Below are positions 34,464-42,950 of a DNA stretch of 64,000 nt, in pieces. Source of the stretch: Thermofilum uzonense. GTDB lineage: Archaea > Thermoproteota > Thermoprotei > Thermofilales > Thermofilaceae. The number at the start of each line of letters is the position of its first letter. Position 1 is the stretch's first letter. The position numbers were made by a program, and so were the translations under genes. Location of the stretch: positions 272,001 to 336,000 of the forward strand of contig NZ_CP009961.1 in the NCBI RefSeq assembly GCF_000993805.1, given 5' to 3'. The notes under the pieces are model-generated. The model searched no databases, had not been told where the DNA came from, and worked only from the letters and a program-made list of their open reading frames with translations.

Positions 34464-35201
34464 CTACAGGTTTACATAAAATCCTTCTCGGGTCCAGGTG
34501 AGAAGGACTTTTATATTCTTTAAGTTTAGACGTGAAACGGTTTCAATCCATTTATCTGATAAAGCAATTATTGCAACTGCGCCAACAAGCTGAGCCCTAG
34601 CCTGTTCTACAAGAGATGAGAGGGCATTCAGAGATTGAAAGTCGTTAACGATGCTCTTGACGACAAGAACCTTACTATCCTTTGGGATACTATCCTTTGG
34701 GATGTGAAGGTAAACGATTTCTCCTCTCTCCCCTGACACATACGACGCCGTCAAAAGTTTCCCCCAATTACCATAAGCTCTTTCAGAAGCCACAGCGACA
34801 TCCGCAAGTAGCCAATCAGCAGCCATTACAGCCAGGCCGGCATTCCTCTCAGGATAAGTCAAAACCGTGTCAACCTCAAGGTTCGAGTAGAATTTCCAAA
34901 TAACGTAACCAACCAGGTTGAGAATACGTGGATTGAAGAGTATTCTCCACTCCTCTACAACCTCATTCTGCCTTAGAAGAGCTTCTCTTAGGGCTTTCTC
35001 AACCAGTCTTTTTTCGCGAATCGCATCAAGTATCTTTTTCGCGGTATGTCTCTCTGGAAATTGAGAATAGCTGGTGTATCTCCACAGGACCTGAGACGGT
35101 ATACCTAGAAACTCTTCCAGTTCTTTGAAAGTGTATACCTCTTTTAGACCGTTAAGAAGTCTTGCAACCACGTACGAGCTTTCTTCACTCTCACTAGACA
35201 T
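34464..35201 (-). CDS. HTH-phosphoribosyltransferase fusion regulator (GfcR/PurR-like), PRPP loop degenerate
   Basis: A 245-residue protein. The N-terminal helix-turn-helix (about 20-60; TFKELEEFLGIPSQVLWRYTS) is followed by a PRTase-like domain (about 85-245). Archaeal regulators of this build sense sugar or nucleotide phosphates. The PRPP loop is degenerate: VLVVKSIVNDFQS lacks the paired acidic residues and the T-G of a true PRTase, so it is probably a sensor and not an enzyme. Just before it, IPKDS is repeated twice owing to an exact 15-bp duplication. Confidence 0.7.
   Translation of the reverse strand: MSSESEESSYVVARLLNGLKEVYTFKELEEFLGIPSQVLWRYTSYSQFPERHTAKKILDAIREKRLVEKALREALLRQNEVVEEWRILFNPRILNLVGYVIWKFYSNLEVDTVLTYPERNAGLAVMAADWLLADVAVASERAYGNWGKLLTASYVSGERGEIVYLHIPKDSIPKDSKVLVVKSIVNDFQSLNALSSLVEQARAQLVGAVAIIALSDKWIETVSRLNLKNIKVLLTWTREGFYVNL
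34674..34703. repeat. Exact 15-bp tandem duplication inside the PRTase-like regulator
   Basis: ACTATCCTTTGGGAT occurs twice without a gap and encodes IPKDS-IPKDS on the minus strand. The two units are identical, which suggests a recent event or a slippage-prone site. Confidence 0.9.
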
Positions 35202-35245
35202 ACAAGGCCTCTATCTTAGTGATGTTATATAAGTCATTTAAGTAA

Positions 35246-36049
35246 TTATTGCGTTTTTGCATCAGGCTTCTCTTCCACATCAAGGAGACGTTCGAGCTCT
35301 TTCCGAGTTTCCTCCTGGAGTCTCTTTATCTCCTCCACTTTACTCCTTACCTTGTCGAGCCACTCCTTACTAGACTCGATACCCTTGTGAACGAAGAAAG
35401 CTATTCCTTCGTTCCTGCTCTTAAATATCCCTGCCTCGACTAGAAGGTCTATCACGTTAAGGTCACTCTGCGGGAGTCTTACAGAAGAAATTATCGTGGT
35501 GGGTGTCCGAGACCATAAGCCTGAGAAAGCCTCGCGGATAATGCGGTCCACCTCCCTAAGTGCCTCATCAATCACCTTGAAATCACCCCGCAAAACATTC
35601 AACTTGGCTGGTTCGGTAAAGGATAATGAAGCCATCGCTAAGCCTCCTTGTTTCCTCCTCTCGCGTAAGACATCTCTGAGTCTTTCAACCAGATCATCGG
35701 CCCTGTCTTCCAAGTCTTCAATCCTAGTTTCAACTTCATCTAAGACGTCGTCAATATAATCCTTAAGCTCCTCAAGGAGCACATCATCCTGTATGTTGTT
35801 CTTTAGGGACTCTACGTTAGTGAGAAATCCTTTGAATCCTCTTTTAGCCTCTAGCTTAATTCTTTTCAACTCAAGTCGGAGTTTTCTAGTCTCCGATAAA
35901 AGGCCTGCAATTTCTGATGTTTTTCCAATCTTTAAACCTTCCTCCTCGAAGGATCTTATTTTAGCTTCAAGGTTTGATAGCTTCTCCATAATCTCGGCTC
36001 GATGTCTTTCAATCTCATCGAACATACTCTTAATTGTATCATTATGCAT
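35246..36049 (-). CDS. Coiled-coil protein with a C-terminal ribbon-helix-helix-like domain
   Basis: A 267-residue soluble protein. Residues 1-150 are mostly long coiled coil. A segment near 185-235 (SSVRLPQSDLNVIDLLVEAGIFKSRNEGIAFFVHKGIE) has the strand-helix-helix pattern of small DNA-binding ribbon-helix-helix proteins, then more helix to the end. I do not know the function. Its ATG is only 2 nt from a perfect inverted repeat (36051-36067), so it may control its own promoter. Confidence 0.6.
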   Translation of the reverse strand: MHNDTIKSMFDEIERHRAEIMEKLSNLEAKIRSFEEEGLKIGKTSEIAGLLSETRKLRLELKRIKLEAKRGFKGFLTNVESLKNNIQDDVLLEELKDYIDDVLDEVETRIEDLEDRADDLVERLRDVLRERRKQGGLAMASLSFTEPAKLNVLRGDFKVIDEALREVDRIIREAFSGLWSRTPTTIISSVRLPQSDLNVIDLLVEAGIFKSRNEGIAFFVHKGIESSKEWLDKVRSKVEEIKRLQEETRKELERLLDVEEKPDAKTQ

Positions 36050-36050
36050 A

Positions 36051-36067
36051 TGTAATGTAACATTACA
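36051..36067. promoter_or_regulatory. Inverted repeat in a divergent promoter, candidate operator
   Basis: TGTAATG-TAA-CATTACA has perfect 7-bp arms. It lies between the TATA region and start of the coiled-coil gene (minus), and directly upstream of the TATA-like TTATTTAAG (36071-36079) of the flavin reductase gene (plus). One protein bound here could affect both. Confidence 0.5.
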
Positions 36068-36108
36068 AAATTATTTAAGTTTTTCCATGACGAAATACTG
36101 AGTGGAAA

Positions 36109-36645
36109 ATGAGGGAAGTTAGAAAGTTCTATTTACTCCTACACCCTCGCCCAGCTTACATTATAGGGAGTGGTTTAGTAGGAGAAAGGGTAAACTTCAT
36201 GGCTGCTAGCTGGGTTACGCCCGTAGCAGAGGAGCCGCCACTTGTAGGGGTAGCTATAGATGTTACAAGCTATACTCACGAGCTCATAATTAAATATGGG
36301 GAGTTCACCGTGAACGTTCTGCCTCTGTCCAGAATAAACGATATATATTACTTTGGAAGCCGCAGCGGCCGTAACGAAGACAAGTCGTCAAGACTAGGAT
36401 ACAAGAAGGGATCTAAGGTGAGTGCTCCTGTGCTCTTAGACGCTGTTGGCATTCTTGAGTGCAAAGTTAGCCATAGTATCAAAGCAAACGATGTCACTTT
36501 CTTTATTGGAGAGGTCGTTGAGGCCGAAGCCGACGAAGAGGTCTTTGATGAACGGATCGGTTGGAAGACCTTAAAAGCAAAAATACCTCTCCACAACTGG
36601 GGAAAACTATTCTATGATATTGGCAGAGCCCACCGTGTAGAATAG
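36109..36645 (+). CDS. Flavin reductase-like FMN-binding split-barrel protein
   Basis: A 178-residue protein of the flavin reductase/FMN-binding family. Typical features are FYLLLHPRPAYIIGSG, NFMAASWVTPVAEEPPLVGVAID, FTVNVLP and FFIGEVVEAEADE. Such proteins use FMN to reduce free flavins, ferric compounds or, in archaea, other small molecules. The TATA-like TTATTTAAG is about 34 nt before the ATG, giving a short leader. It converges with alba, 4 nt away. Confidence 0.85.
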   Translation: MREVRKFYLLLHPRPAYIIGSGLVGERVNFMAASWVTPVAEEPPLVGVAIDVTSYTHELIIKYGEFTVNVLPLSRINDIYYFGSRSGRNEDKSSRLGYKKGSKVSAPVLLDAVGILECKVSHSIKANDVTFFIGEVVEAEADEEVFDERIGWKTLKAKIPLHNWGKLFYDIGRAHRVE

Positions 36646-36649
36646 GGCT

Positions 36650-36925
36650 CTAAAGAAGCGATATGACCTCGATCTCTATGGCTGGTACAGACTTTTCCTC
36701 GCTCTCCTCCCCAACCTCTTCGCTGTAAAGCCTTATATCTCCATATTTAGTCTTACCGCCGCTCATCCTGTGGACTGCTTCCGTGACATGGGCTGCCTTC
36801 GAGATATTGTGTCCTCGCGCTTTAACAAGGATTTTCCGGCTACCCTTTTTAAGCCGCTCAAGTATATACAAAACGTAGGTGCTAACAGGCTTTTCACCAA
36901 TATAAACCACATCTGGCTCCGACAC
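36650..36925 (-). CDS. alba: Alba chromatin protein
   Basis: A 91-residue DNA/RNA-binding chromatin protein. The family signatures are VYIGEKPVSTYVLYIL at the start and ILVKARGHNISKAAHVTEAVHRM in the middle, with the basic loop residues at the nucleic-acid-binding face. The beta-hairpin loop is unusually acidic (SEEVGEESEEKS). It starts with GTG (MSEPDVV). Acetylation of the classical Lys16 in Sulfolobus cannot be transferred directly, because the residues nearby differ. Confidence 0.9.
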   Translation of the reverse strand: MSEPDVVYIGEKPVSTYVLYILERLKKGSRKILVKARGHNISKAAHVTEAVHRMSGGKTKYGDIRLYSEEVGEESEEKSVPAIEIEVISLL

Positions 36926-36997
36926 GCTTTCTCATTTATAACTTAATAGTTATTACTATTAAAATTTTTATTTTTATGCGCTTTTTAGAGGTGAACA

Positions 36998-37828
36998 CTA
37001 CGTTAGTTGAACAATTAATCCTCCCGGGGCTCTAAGCGTCTTCACAAGCCCTTTTTCCTCAAGTCTTCTTACACGCCTCAAGAGGGTAGTTGAGGGTATT
37101 CCTAACGATTCTCGTAGATCCTTGAGGTAAGCTTTTCCTCCGTTTTTCCTTAGGAAGTCGATGATAGCTTCTTCCTCCTCACTTAAAAAGGTACTCTTTT
37201 TATTCCTCCCCCTTCTGAGAATAAGGAGTAGTACTACAACTAGGACAAGGATAATGGCGATTGCCGCGAAAACAAGTTGGACAGGTATCCACGTCTTTCC
37301 CTGTAAATATGTGCCTGTTTTTTCCTCCGCGACCGGTACCTCCATAGCACTTAGTGAGAGATCTTCTTCCAGTCTATTATACCTGAAAACCGTGAAGTTT
37401 CCCTCCCTTAGTACTAAGTCTGGTATGGGCTCCACTCCCAGTATCACGTAGTTAGCGTGTATATACAACTCCAGGCTCTGATTCCAACCCTTGACGTAGA
37501 GAGTAAGGGGATCCCCTGAGAGTTGAGAAAAATACGTGATGTTAACGGTATCCCCAGCAGCCACCATGACTGTAAGGGTGTTGCCGGTCAGGTTGTAGAG
37601 TGGCACGCCCTCTAGCTTGCTGTAAATAGTAAACGCCTTAACACTACCGTAAAGGCTAACGGTAGAGATAGTGTCTATTTGTGAAGTAAGAAGAATAGTA
37701 CCCTGTAGGGTGTTACCGGGAGCTATTATAAGCTTCTCGTAGCCGGTAACCGGTTGAGACAAACCTAGGTAACTGTACAAAATAAGAAGTAAGCAAGCAG
37801 GAAGAAGCAGCTTCCTATTCATATGCAT
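36998..37828 (-). CDS. Membrane-anchored winged-helix protein with an extracellular domain
   Basis: A 276-residue protein built as a one-component sensor: signal peptide or first helix (about 5-25), an extracellular beta-rich domain with several N-x-S/T sequons (about 30-175), a transmembrane helix (about 182-206), a basic stop (RRGRNKK), and a cytoplasmic winged helix (about 212-276; EEEAIIDFLRKNGG, LRESLGIPSTTLLRRVRRLEEKGLV). Such archaeal proteins are thought to regulate genes from the membrane. Ligand and targets are unknown; nearest genes encode exported proteins. Confidence 0.75.
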   Translation of the reverse strand: MHMNRKLLLPACLLLILYSYLGLSQPVTGYEKLIIAPGNTLQGTILLTSQIDTISTVSLYGSVKAFTIYSKLEGVPLYNLTGNTLTVMVAAGDTVNITYFSQLSGDPLTLYVKGWNQSLELYIHANYVILGVEPIPDLVLREGNFTVFRYNRLEEDLSLSAMEVPVAEEKTGTYLQGKTWIPVQLVFAAIAIILVLVVVLLLILRRGRNKKSTFLSEEEEAIIDFLRKNGGKAYLKDLRESLGIPSTTLLRRVRRLEEKGLVKTLRAPGGLIVQLT

Positions 37829-38094
37829 CCAATATATGGTTAATGATATATATATTAGTCGCCAATACCCAACAGAAAACTCCTCGAATAGCTATGATTC
37901 TAATTTTATCTCAAGACAGGAAAAAGTGTAACACAAATTAACGATTAACAATTCCTTCACGCTGCTTTAAACCATAACTTAAAAGGCCTTAATAGGTAAG
38001 CCAGGCTTTTTAAGCTAGCTAAAGCTAAATCAGTGTATGGGAAAATAACTCGAGGAAAAATACTTATTATTTTGAATCTATAACAAGAAGTCTC

Positions 38095-39993
38095 CTATCT
38101 TCCTATCAGTTTCTTCAGGAAACGGTAGATGTTATCTATATAGAGGACTGTTTTCAGGTATAAGTCGTGGAGCCAGGAGCTTATCTTGTCCCAAAGACTT
38201 CCCTGTCCTTGAGGAGGGGTCTGGGGTGTTGGTTGTATCGAGGTTTGAGGTCTTTCCTCTACTGGCTTTGGTGGGCTAGCCGTAATTTTTGCTCCTTTGG
38301 CTAGGTCGAGGGTTAGGCTTGCGAGCTCAGAAGCAAGCTTTAAGTACGCTAGCTTGTCCGCGTCGGTGGTGGCATACCTGCTCTGGTTGTAGAAATATAT
38401 TCCGGAAATTAGGTCAGCTGTTGAGGAGAGTATAGTTTGTGCCCTTGTTGATGACACTTCGAGGTAGACAGGTGAACCAACAGCTCTGCCTTGGAAGTCT
38501 AACATCGAGGACTCCGCGAGGGCTATGCTCCTTGCAGCCGCTATGGAGGCGAGCACATAGTATCCTGATCCGTATAATGATACAGAGGCGGAGTAGTAGG
38601 TACTGGAAAGGTCGAGACTTGTGGAGGAGTATCCTGTCTGGGAAAGGACTGCGTAAACGTATGGCCAGGTAGATCTCGCTATTGAGAGGTATGTGCTAGC
38701 CGACTGCCTCGCGTCAAGGGTGGCGCCCACCGGCAACCCGTTTATCCAGTGTTTTGCCTCATCGACAAGTGCGGTGGCGTAGGCCAGGTTCTGGAGAGCT
38801 GTTTGGGGATCTTGGCTCCAAAGTTTAGCAGAATCGTTGAAGAGTCTCGATGCTCTAATGGCAAGATCCCCTGCTATTACGAGGTAGTTTAGCTCTTGGA
38901 AGTTTCTTGGGTAGGTGTTCTGTATTGTCAAGATTAGCTTAGAGATATTTTCACGGGTTGAGCTTACCTGTGTATCAATATTCTTGTTTAACGAGTAGTC
39001 TACGAGGAGCTTTATCCACCTAGATATAGCTATGCTGGATGTCAGAAGGGGTATTGTTCCGATGTCATGAGGATTTTGTCGGGCTGTCTGAATGTAGGGT
39101 TGAGCATATGTATTTAGATAGTTCACGAGGGCGCTTTTGGTGAAGGATGTTAGAGTCGACTGATTAACATATGCCTTAGCGTTGTATAGTTCGAGAGAAG
39201 CTGTCTGTTCGAGGGCTTGCCATATCATGTCTATTTTGGATCTTGCAGAGCTGCTTACATAGGGTATCGTAATGCTATTGGGAGTTATATTATAGTTGAA
39301 GAAGTAGTGCAGCGCATCCTCTATCGTTGATACCTCAACGACTCGAAGGTTCCAGTTTTTCAGTGCATAATCAGTCAAGTTAATCCTAACAGGCTGGGTA
39401 GAGTACACCTGGAAGGGCCCAACTTTGTGCACTACAACCTTGTATGTGGTAACAACGCTCTCTCCAGGCGGAACCAGAAATACCTTCACACCACTGGAGG
39501 CCATGGCTTGAGCTTTCTCATAAACACCTCCCACAGGCCCCACAGTACCATCAGGAGATATCATACCGGTAACAGCGATACTCCTATTGATGGGTTTGCC
39601 CGTAAGAGCCGAGTATACTACGACGGCCATTGCTACTCCTGCGCTCGGGCCTCCAACAATAACTGCATCGCTTTGAACCTTGAAGTAGAAGTTATATTTG
39701 TTGAAGTCGACGCCTAGCACATTACTAATGACGCGTGTAGCTGCCGTGGCTGCTCCCTGGAAATCCTCTTGTGTAAGAGAGTAGGTAGAGACGTATACGT
39801 CGCCCCAACCCTCAGTTATAAACACACTGATGTTGGTAGCGGATCCAGCATAGCCCGTCTCGGTCTGAGTCACGGCGGGAGCAAGTATCCAGGCAGAGCC
39901 TATGATTTTTAACTGGTTGTATGGACTGGCGGATGAGATAAGTCCCAATCCGATAATTAGTATTAAGAGAAGGGGTACCAGAATTCTTCTCAT
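38095..39993 (-). CDS. Exported Lon-like (S16) protease-domain protein
   Basis: A 632-residue protein with an N-terminal signal (about 4-23) and an S16 Lon-type proteolytic domain with the Ser-Lys dyad: Ser117 in GGPSAGVAM and Lys160 in GGVYEKAQAM. No ATPase domain is present. A long helical domain (about 250-590) and a Pro/Gln-rich linker precede an amphipathic C terminus. Archaeal secreted Lon-like proteins are known only from genomes; an envelope protein processing role is inferred. A minus-strand promoter near 40018-40028 implies a leaderless start. Confidence 0.8.
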   Translation of the reverse strand: MRRILVPLLLILIIGLGLISSASPYNQLKIIGSAWILAPAVTQTETGYAGSATNISVFITEGWGDVYVSTYSLTQEDFQGAATAATRVISNVLGVDFNKYNFYFKVQSDAVIVGGPSAGVAMAVVVYSALTGKPINRSIAVTGMISPDGTVGPVGGVYEKAQAMASSGVKVFLVPPGESVVTTYKVVVHKVGPFQVYSTQPVRINLTDYALKNWNLRVVEVSTIEDALHYFFNYNITPNSITIPYVSSSARSKIDMIWQALEQTASLELYNAKAYVNQSTLTSFTKSALVNYLNTYAQPYIQTARQNPHDIGTIPLLTSSIAISRWIKLLVDYSLNKNIDTQVSSTRENISKLILTIQNTYPRNFQELNYLVIAGDLAIRASRLFNDSAKLWSQDPQTALQNLAYATALVDEAKHWINGLPVGATLDARQSASTYLSIARSTWPYVYAVLSQTGYSSTSLDLSSTYYSASVSLYGSGYYVLASIAAARSIALAESSMLDFQGRAVGSPVYLEVSSTRAQTILSSTADLISGIYFYNQSRYATTDADKLAYLKLASELASLTLDLAKGAKITASPPKPVEERPQTSIQPTPQTPPQGQGSLWDKISSWLHDLYLKTVLYIDNIYRFLKKLIGR

Positions 39994-40116
39994 ATGGCAA
40001 GAATCCTAAAAGCCATCTAAAAAGGTTATCTATCCTTTCACTCTTTAACGCTATTATCTATTCTTGTAAGCGATAAATACCCTTGACGGAGTCAAAGATA
40101 CCAATGGTCTTTATTA

Positions 40117-40287
40117 ATGCTGTCACGAGCTAGCTTCAGGAGTCTCTCGCGGCAAAAAATAAGACTCTGTAATGGAATAAGGGTATCGAGGGATGAAGAA
40201 GGGACAAAGCGCTGCCGAAAGCTGACGAGACCGCTACAAGCTGACCTCACATTGATCAACCGTTTCCCACCAAGGTTTAAATATTAA
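40117..40287 (+). CDS. Possible small basic protein (56 aa), doubtful
   Basis: An open frame from ATG 40117 to TAA 40287 encodes 56 residues, very rich in Arg and Lys (KRCRKLTRPLQ in the middle). A TATA-like GATAAATA lies near 40070. An open frame this short could arise by chance, and its end overlaps the promoter of the next gene, so it may not be real. Confidence 0.2.
   Translation: MLSRASFRSLSRQKIRLCNGIRVSRDEEGTKRCRKLTRPLQADLTLINRFPPRFKY
40272..40286 (+). promoter_or_regulatory. TATA element of the DUF4870 gene
   Basis: AAGGTTTAAATATTA is centred about 27 nt before the ATG at 40306. This supports that start over the TTG at 40294. Confidence 0.5.
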
Positions 40288-40305
40288 GACAACTTGAAGA
40301 CAATA

Positions 40306-40638
40306 ATGTCCCAGACAAGTCTGGGTCTCGAGGAGAGAACGGAGGCTGCCCTGTCATACCTTCTCTTTTTCTTTTCAGGTCTGATAATTTTCCTCTTAGA
40401 GGAGAAAAGCTTATACGTAAGGTTTCACGCAGCACAGTCTACAGTAACCTTCACCTCGTTGATAGTACTCTCCAGGATAGTCTTGTTTATCCGTGGCGGC
40501 TTTGTTTTATCATGCTTCATAGAACTTCTCTTATTAATTCTCTGGATTATAGGGATCATTAAGGCCTATCAGGGTGAATGGTACAAATTCCCGCTATTTG
40601 GAGATATAGCAGCATCCATTCTCAATCTGCGGATATAG
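40306..40638 (+). CDS. DUF4870-like small membrane protein
   Basis: A 110-residue protein with three or four transmembrane helices. The pattern ALSYLLFFFSGLIIF followed by RFHAAQS is typical of DUF4870 (Tic20-like) proteins, and KAYQGEWYKFPLFGDIA near the end also fits. The function of the family is not known. The ATG at 40306 is at leaderless distance from the TATA element. A GC-rich CCTGG-N4-CCAGG hairpin (40639-40652) follows directly after the stop. Confidence 0.75.
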   Translation: MSQTSLGLEERTEAALSYLLFFFSGLIIFLLEEKSLYVRFHAAQSTVTFTSLIVLSRIVLFIRGGFVLSCFIELLLLILWIIGIIKAYQGEWYKFPLFGDIAASILNLRI

Positions 40639-40747
40639 CCTGGCACCCCAGGACAATAAACTTAGCACACAATTAGCTTTTCTAGCCGAGTCTATAGAAT
40701 CCAGTCACAAGAAAGAGAAGAAAAATTTAAGGAAAAAATATTTTAGT

Positions 40748-41839
40748 TTAAGGTTTATGTCTAGGCTTAGCACGACAAGCGAACCTTGCCTGTATAATTA
40801 ATTCCCTCAGCTCACTTGAAGCCGCTGAAGCCTTAGATGCGTCCTTGCTGCTTAAAGCGTTGCTTAATTGATTTGCGGTAGCGGTAAGCTTCTCAGCTAG
40901 AGTGGCGTTGCACGGCCTGATGACAATTGCAAGTTGCTTCGCCATTTGTACTAAACCCTCCTCCCTTGCATAATGCCACATGAAAATTTCGCGCTCGTGA
41001 TACTGGTACGTTAAGGATCTCATTAATCCTAATGCCTCTCCATATCTGCCGTTAGCAATCAGTGACTTTAATCTTTGAATACTATCACTAGCCCATTTTT
41101 GAAATTCAGACGCTGCTTGAGGGCTTATCCCTTTAAGCCTATTATATGTGTTGTTAAAAATTCTCTCTAACCGTGTGGCGTCTTCGGAAATGTTCTTCAA
41201 CCTAAGCTGGTGTGCTAGGGTAAAGACAGATCTCTCAGCCTCCTTTACCTCACTCCAAGCTTGCTTGACGAGCTGAAGAGCTGCAGAAGTATCGTTCAAC
41301 TTAAGCTTCTCTTCTGCTTGGTTTAGGAGGTTTTTTGCATCCGATAAAAGCTGGGTTAGATTGTGAGTATCAACTCCTTTTTGCTGGAAACGTGAGGCTA
41401 CATTCTCCATAGCATTTATCTGGTTTCTCAGCGCCCTGATTTCCGCCTCTATACTCTTATTTACAAGGTGTTTACGTTCTGCGAAAACTTCAGGCACTAT
41501 TTTCCTGGCAATGTCGATGAGTTCAACCCTTACCTCTCGCAATACCTTCGTACTCTCGTTATAGTTTCCAGAGCTTGCGAGGCTTGAAGCATTGTTGATC
41601 AGGGCTTTAACTTCATCCAACTGCTTGAGCAGCTCCTCCTGCTTTGTTGTATTGGTCACCTTATTTTTAACGAATGATTGAAGCCTGTCGACTTCCTTGC
41701 TAAGTATCTCTATGAGCTTATTGATTTTGTCAGACTGTACGGGTTGCGCGGTGGTGGCAGCTAAGGGGTATAGCAGTATCAGCGTTATTATGGCTATTAC
41801 ACTCGTAGTCTTTAGCGTATCCAGGTCTTTTACTCTCAA
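40748..41839 (-). CDS. Exported helical/coiled-coil protein, unknown
   Basis: A 363-residue protein with an N-terminal signal (hydrophobic core about 12-28, ending AATTAQP) and an otherwise helical, charged body with repeated Leu/Ala heptads and several N-x-T/S sequons (NNAS, NYNES, NLT, NDTS, NATL). Two cysteines near the C terminus could form a disulfide. It has no membrane anchor after the signal. I do not recognise the family. It sits in a group of exported proteins. Confidence 0.65.
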   Translation of the reverse strand: MRVKDLDTLKTTSVIAIITLILLYPLAATTAQPVQSDKINKLIEILSKEVDRLQSFVKNKVTNTTKQEELLKQLDEVKALINNASSLASSGNYNESTKVLREVRVELIDIARKIVPEVFAERKHLVNKSIEAEIRALRNQINAMENVASRFQQKGVDTHNLTQLLSDAKNLLNQAEEKLKLNDTSAALQLVKQAWSEVKEAERSVFTLAHQLRLKNISEDATRLERIFNNTYNRLKGISPQAASEFQKWASDSIQRLKSLIANGRYGEALGLMRSLTYQYHEREIFMWHYAREEGLVQMAKQLAIVIRPCNATLAEKLTATANQLSNALSSKDASKASAASSELRELIIQARFACRAKPRHKP

Positions 41840-41969
41840 GCCTGGTCACCAGTCGATATGTCGCATCGAAGGTTTTATGGATTAAAACGGTTTTCAATGA
41901 AATCAACGTTATTTATAAAAACAAACAAATATAGCACTTAAGGCCGGAATAAGGGGCAAGGATATATAC

Positions 41970-42455
41970 ATGTTATTCGAGCTCTTGCTGACCCGAAGGA
42001 GCATCCGGAACTTTCAGGAGAAGGATGTTCCGGAAGAACTAATTGTGAAGGCTATAGATATTGCTAGGCATGCGCCAAGTGCTAGAAACACACAGCCCTG
42101 GAGGGTTTTAATAATACGAAGCCGAGACCTTCTGGACAAGCTCTCAAGGGTTGCTCCAGGAGCCAGACCTTTATCAAGAGCACCGCTAGGAATAGGCGTC
42201 GTCGTAATGCCTGAGGAATCTCCTTTAACGTTCATGATAGACGGGTCGATCTTCACCACATACCTATGGCTTGCTCTTACTTCTCTAGGGCTAGGAGCGG
42301 TGTGGATAAACACCTTAAGATGGCCCCAGTATGCTGAAATCCTGGGTATACCCGAGGATGAAGTGCTTCTCGCCATCCTGGCAGCAGGTTTTCCAGCTGA
42401 GTCCCCCGCCCCCAGACCACGTAAGAAACTCGAGGATCTCTTAACGTGGTTGTAA
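41970..42455 (+). CDS. Nitroreductase-family flavoprotein
   Basis: A 161-residue nitroreductase-fold protein. It has the RRSIRNF start motif for FMN phosphate binding, APSARNTQPW, and GLGAVWINTLRWPQYAEILGIPEDE near the C terminus. The family reduces nitro compounds, flavins or quinones with NAD(P)H; the native substrate is unknown. The short length is normal for the minimal archaeal form. It stands alone on this strand. Confidence 0.88.
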   Translation: MLFELLLTRRSIRNFQEKDVPEELIVKAIDIARHAPSARNTQPWRVLIIRSRDLLDKLSRVAPGARPLSRAPLGIGVVVMPEESPLTFMIDGSIFTTYLWLALTSLGLGAVWINTLRWPQYAEILGIPEDEVLLAILAAGFPAESPAPRPRKKLEDLLTWL

Positions 42456-42470
42456 CCCTCTTTTAGATTC

Positions 42471-42950
42471 TCAGATTTTTTCAACAAGCTCCTTTATAAA
42501 GAGTGACCTGGCTAATACGCTGAGCTTGTCTAAACCCCTGTGAATTACTACTCTCCCACAGTCGACTATTCTTAGGACTTTTTCCTCGAAGAGCCTGGTA
42601 TCAACACTGGCATCGAAGACTAACTCCTCTATTCCTACGAGAAATAGGGGACCGGGCGCTCTTTCAAGGTCTTCTCTTGATAACACGAGCCTCCCAACAT
42701 GTCTAACAAAGACGGGTTTATGTTTAAGGACTTTTGCAGGTATGATCTCTTTTATTATATCAGTAGTGCTTAACTGTATTCCAGCCAGTTGTGGACCAGC
42801 ATCAGCCAGGGCGAGTAACACCTTGAAGGCTTGGGAAGCTAGTGCTCCTACGCTGACGCCCATTTTTTTCGCAAGCGTTGACATTTCATCGTATGCCGCA
42901 GCATCCACACCTCTAATCATAACGTTTTTTAGTCTCATTGTTTCACCCAT
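42471..42950 (-). CDS. N-terminal ribbon-helix-helix-like protein with an unknown C-terminal domain
   Basis: A 159-residue protein. The first 45 residues (MRLKNVMIRGVDAAAYDEMSTLAKKMGVSVGALASQAFKVLL) match a CopG/Arc-like strand-helix-helix DNA-binding fold. The rest is a compact alpha/beta domain that I do not recognise. Its start overlaps the end of the exported coiled-coil gene by 8 nt, so the two are coupled. It may regulate the envelope genes beside it. Confidence 0.6.
   Translation of the reverse strand: MGETMRLKNVMIRGVDAAAYDEMSTLAKKMGVSVGALASQAFKVLLALADAGPQLAGIQLSTTDIIKEIIPAKVLKHKPVFVRHVGRLVLSREDLERAPGPLFLVGIEELVFDASVDTRLFEEKVLRIVDCGRVVIHRGLDKLSVLARSLFIKELVEKI

Larger units (their letters stand above)
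39994..40305. other. 312-bp gap, possible structured RNA or short ORF
   Basis: Between the divergent Lon-like and DUF4870 genes lies sequence that looks less A/T-rich than the other gaps. ATACCCTT (40077-40084) pairs with AAGGGTAT (40179-40186) and GAGTC with GACTC inside it, so a folded RNA is possible. AAGCTGAC is repeated at 40219 and 40238. A basic 56-codon ORF also runs through it. I could not assign it to a known RNA class. Confidence 0.35.

Noticed and set aside
40190-40250. Possible C/D-box guide RNA (GATGA-like box and two CTGA boxes)
   Set aside because: The C and C' boxes are degenerate and the box spacings are not those of archaeal sRNAs; kept only as part of the unassigned gap.
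42014-42487. 157-codon antisense frame over the nitroreductase gene
   Set aside because: The plus-strand frame carries conserved nitroreductase motifs; the antisense one does not.
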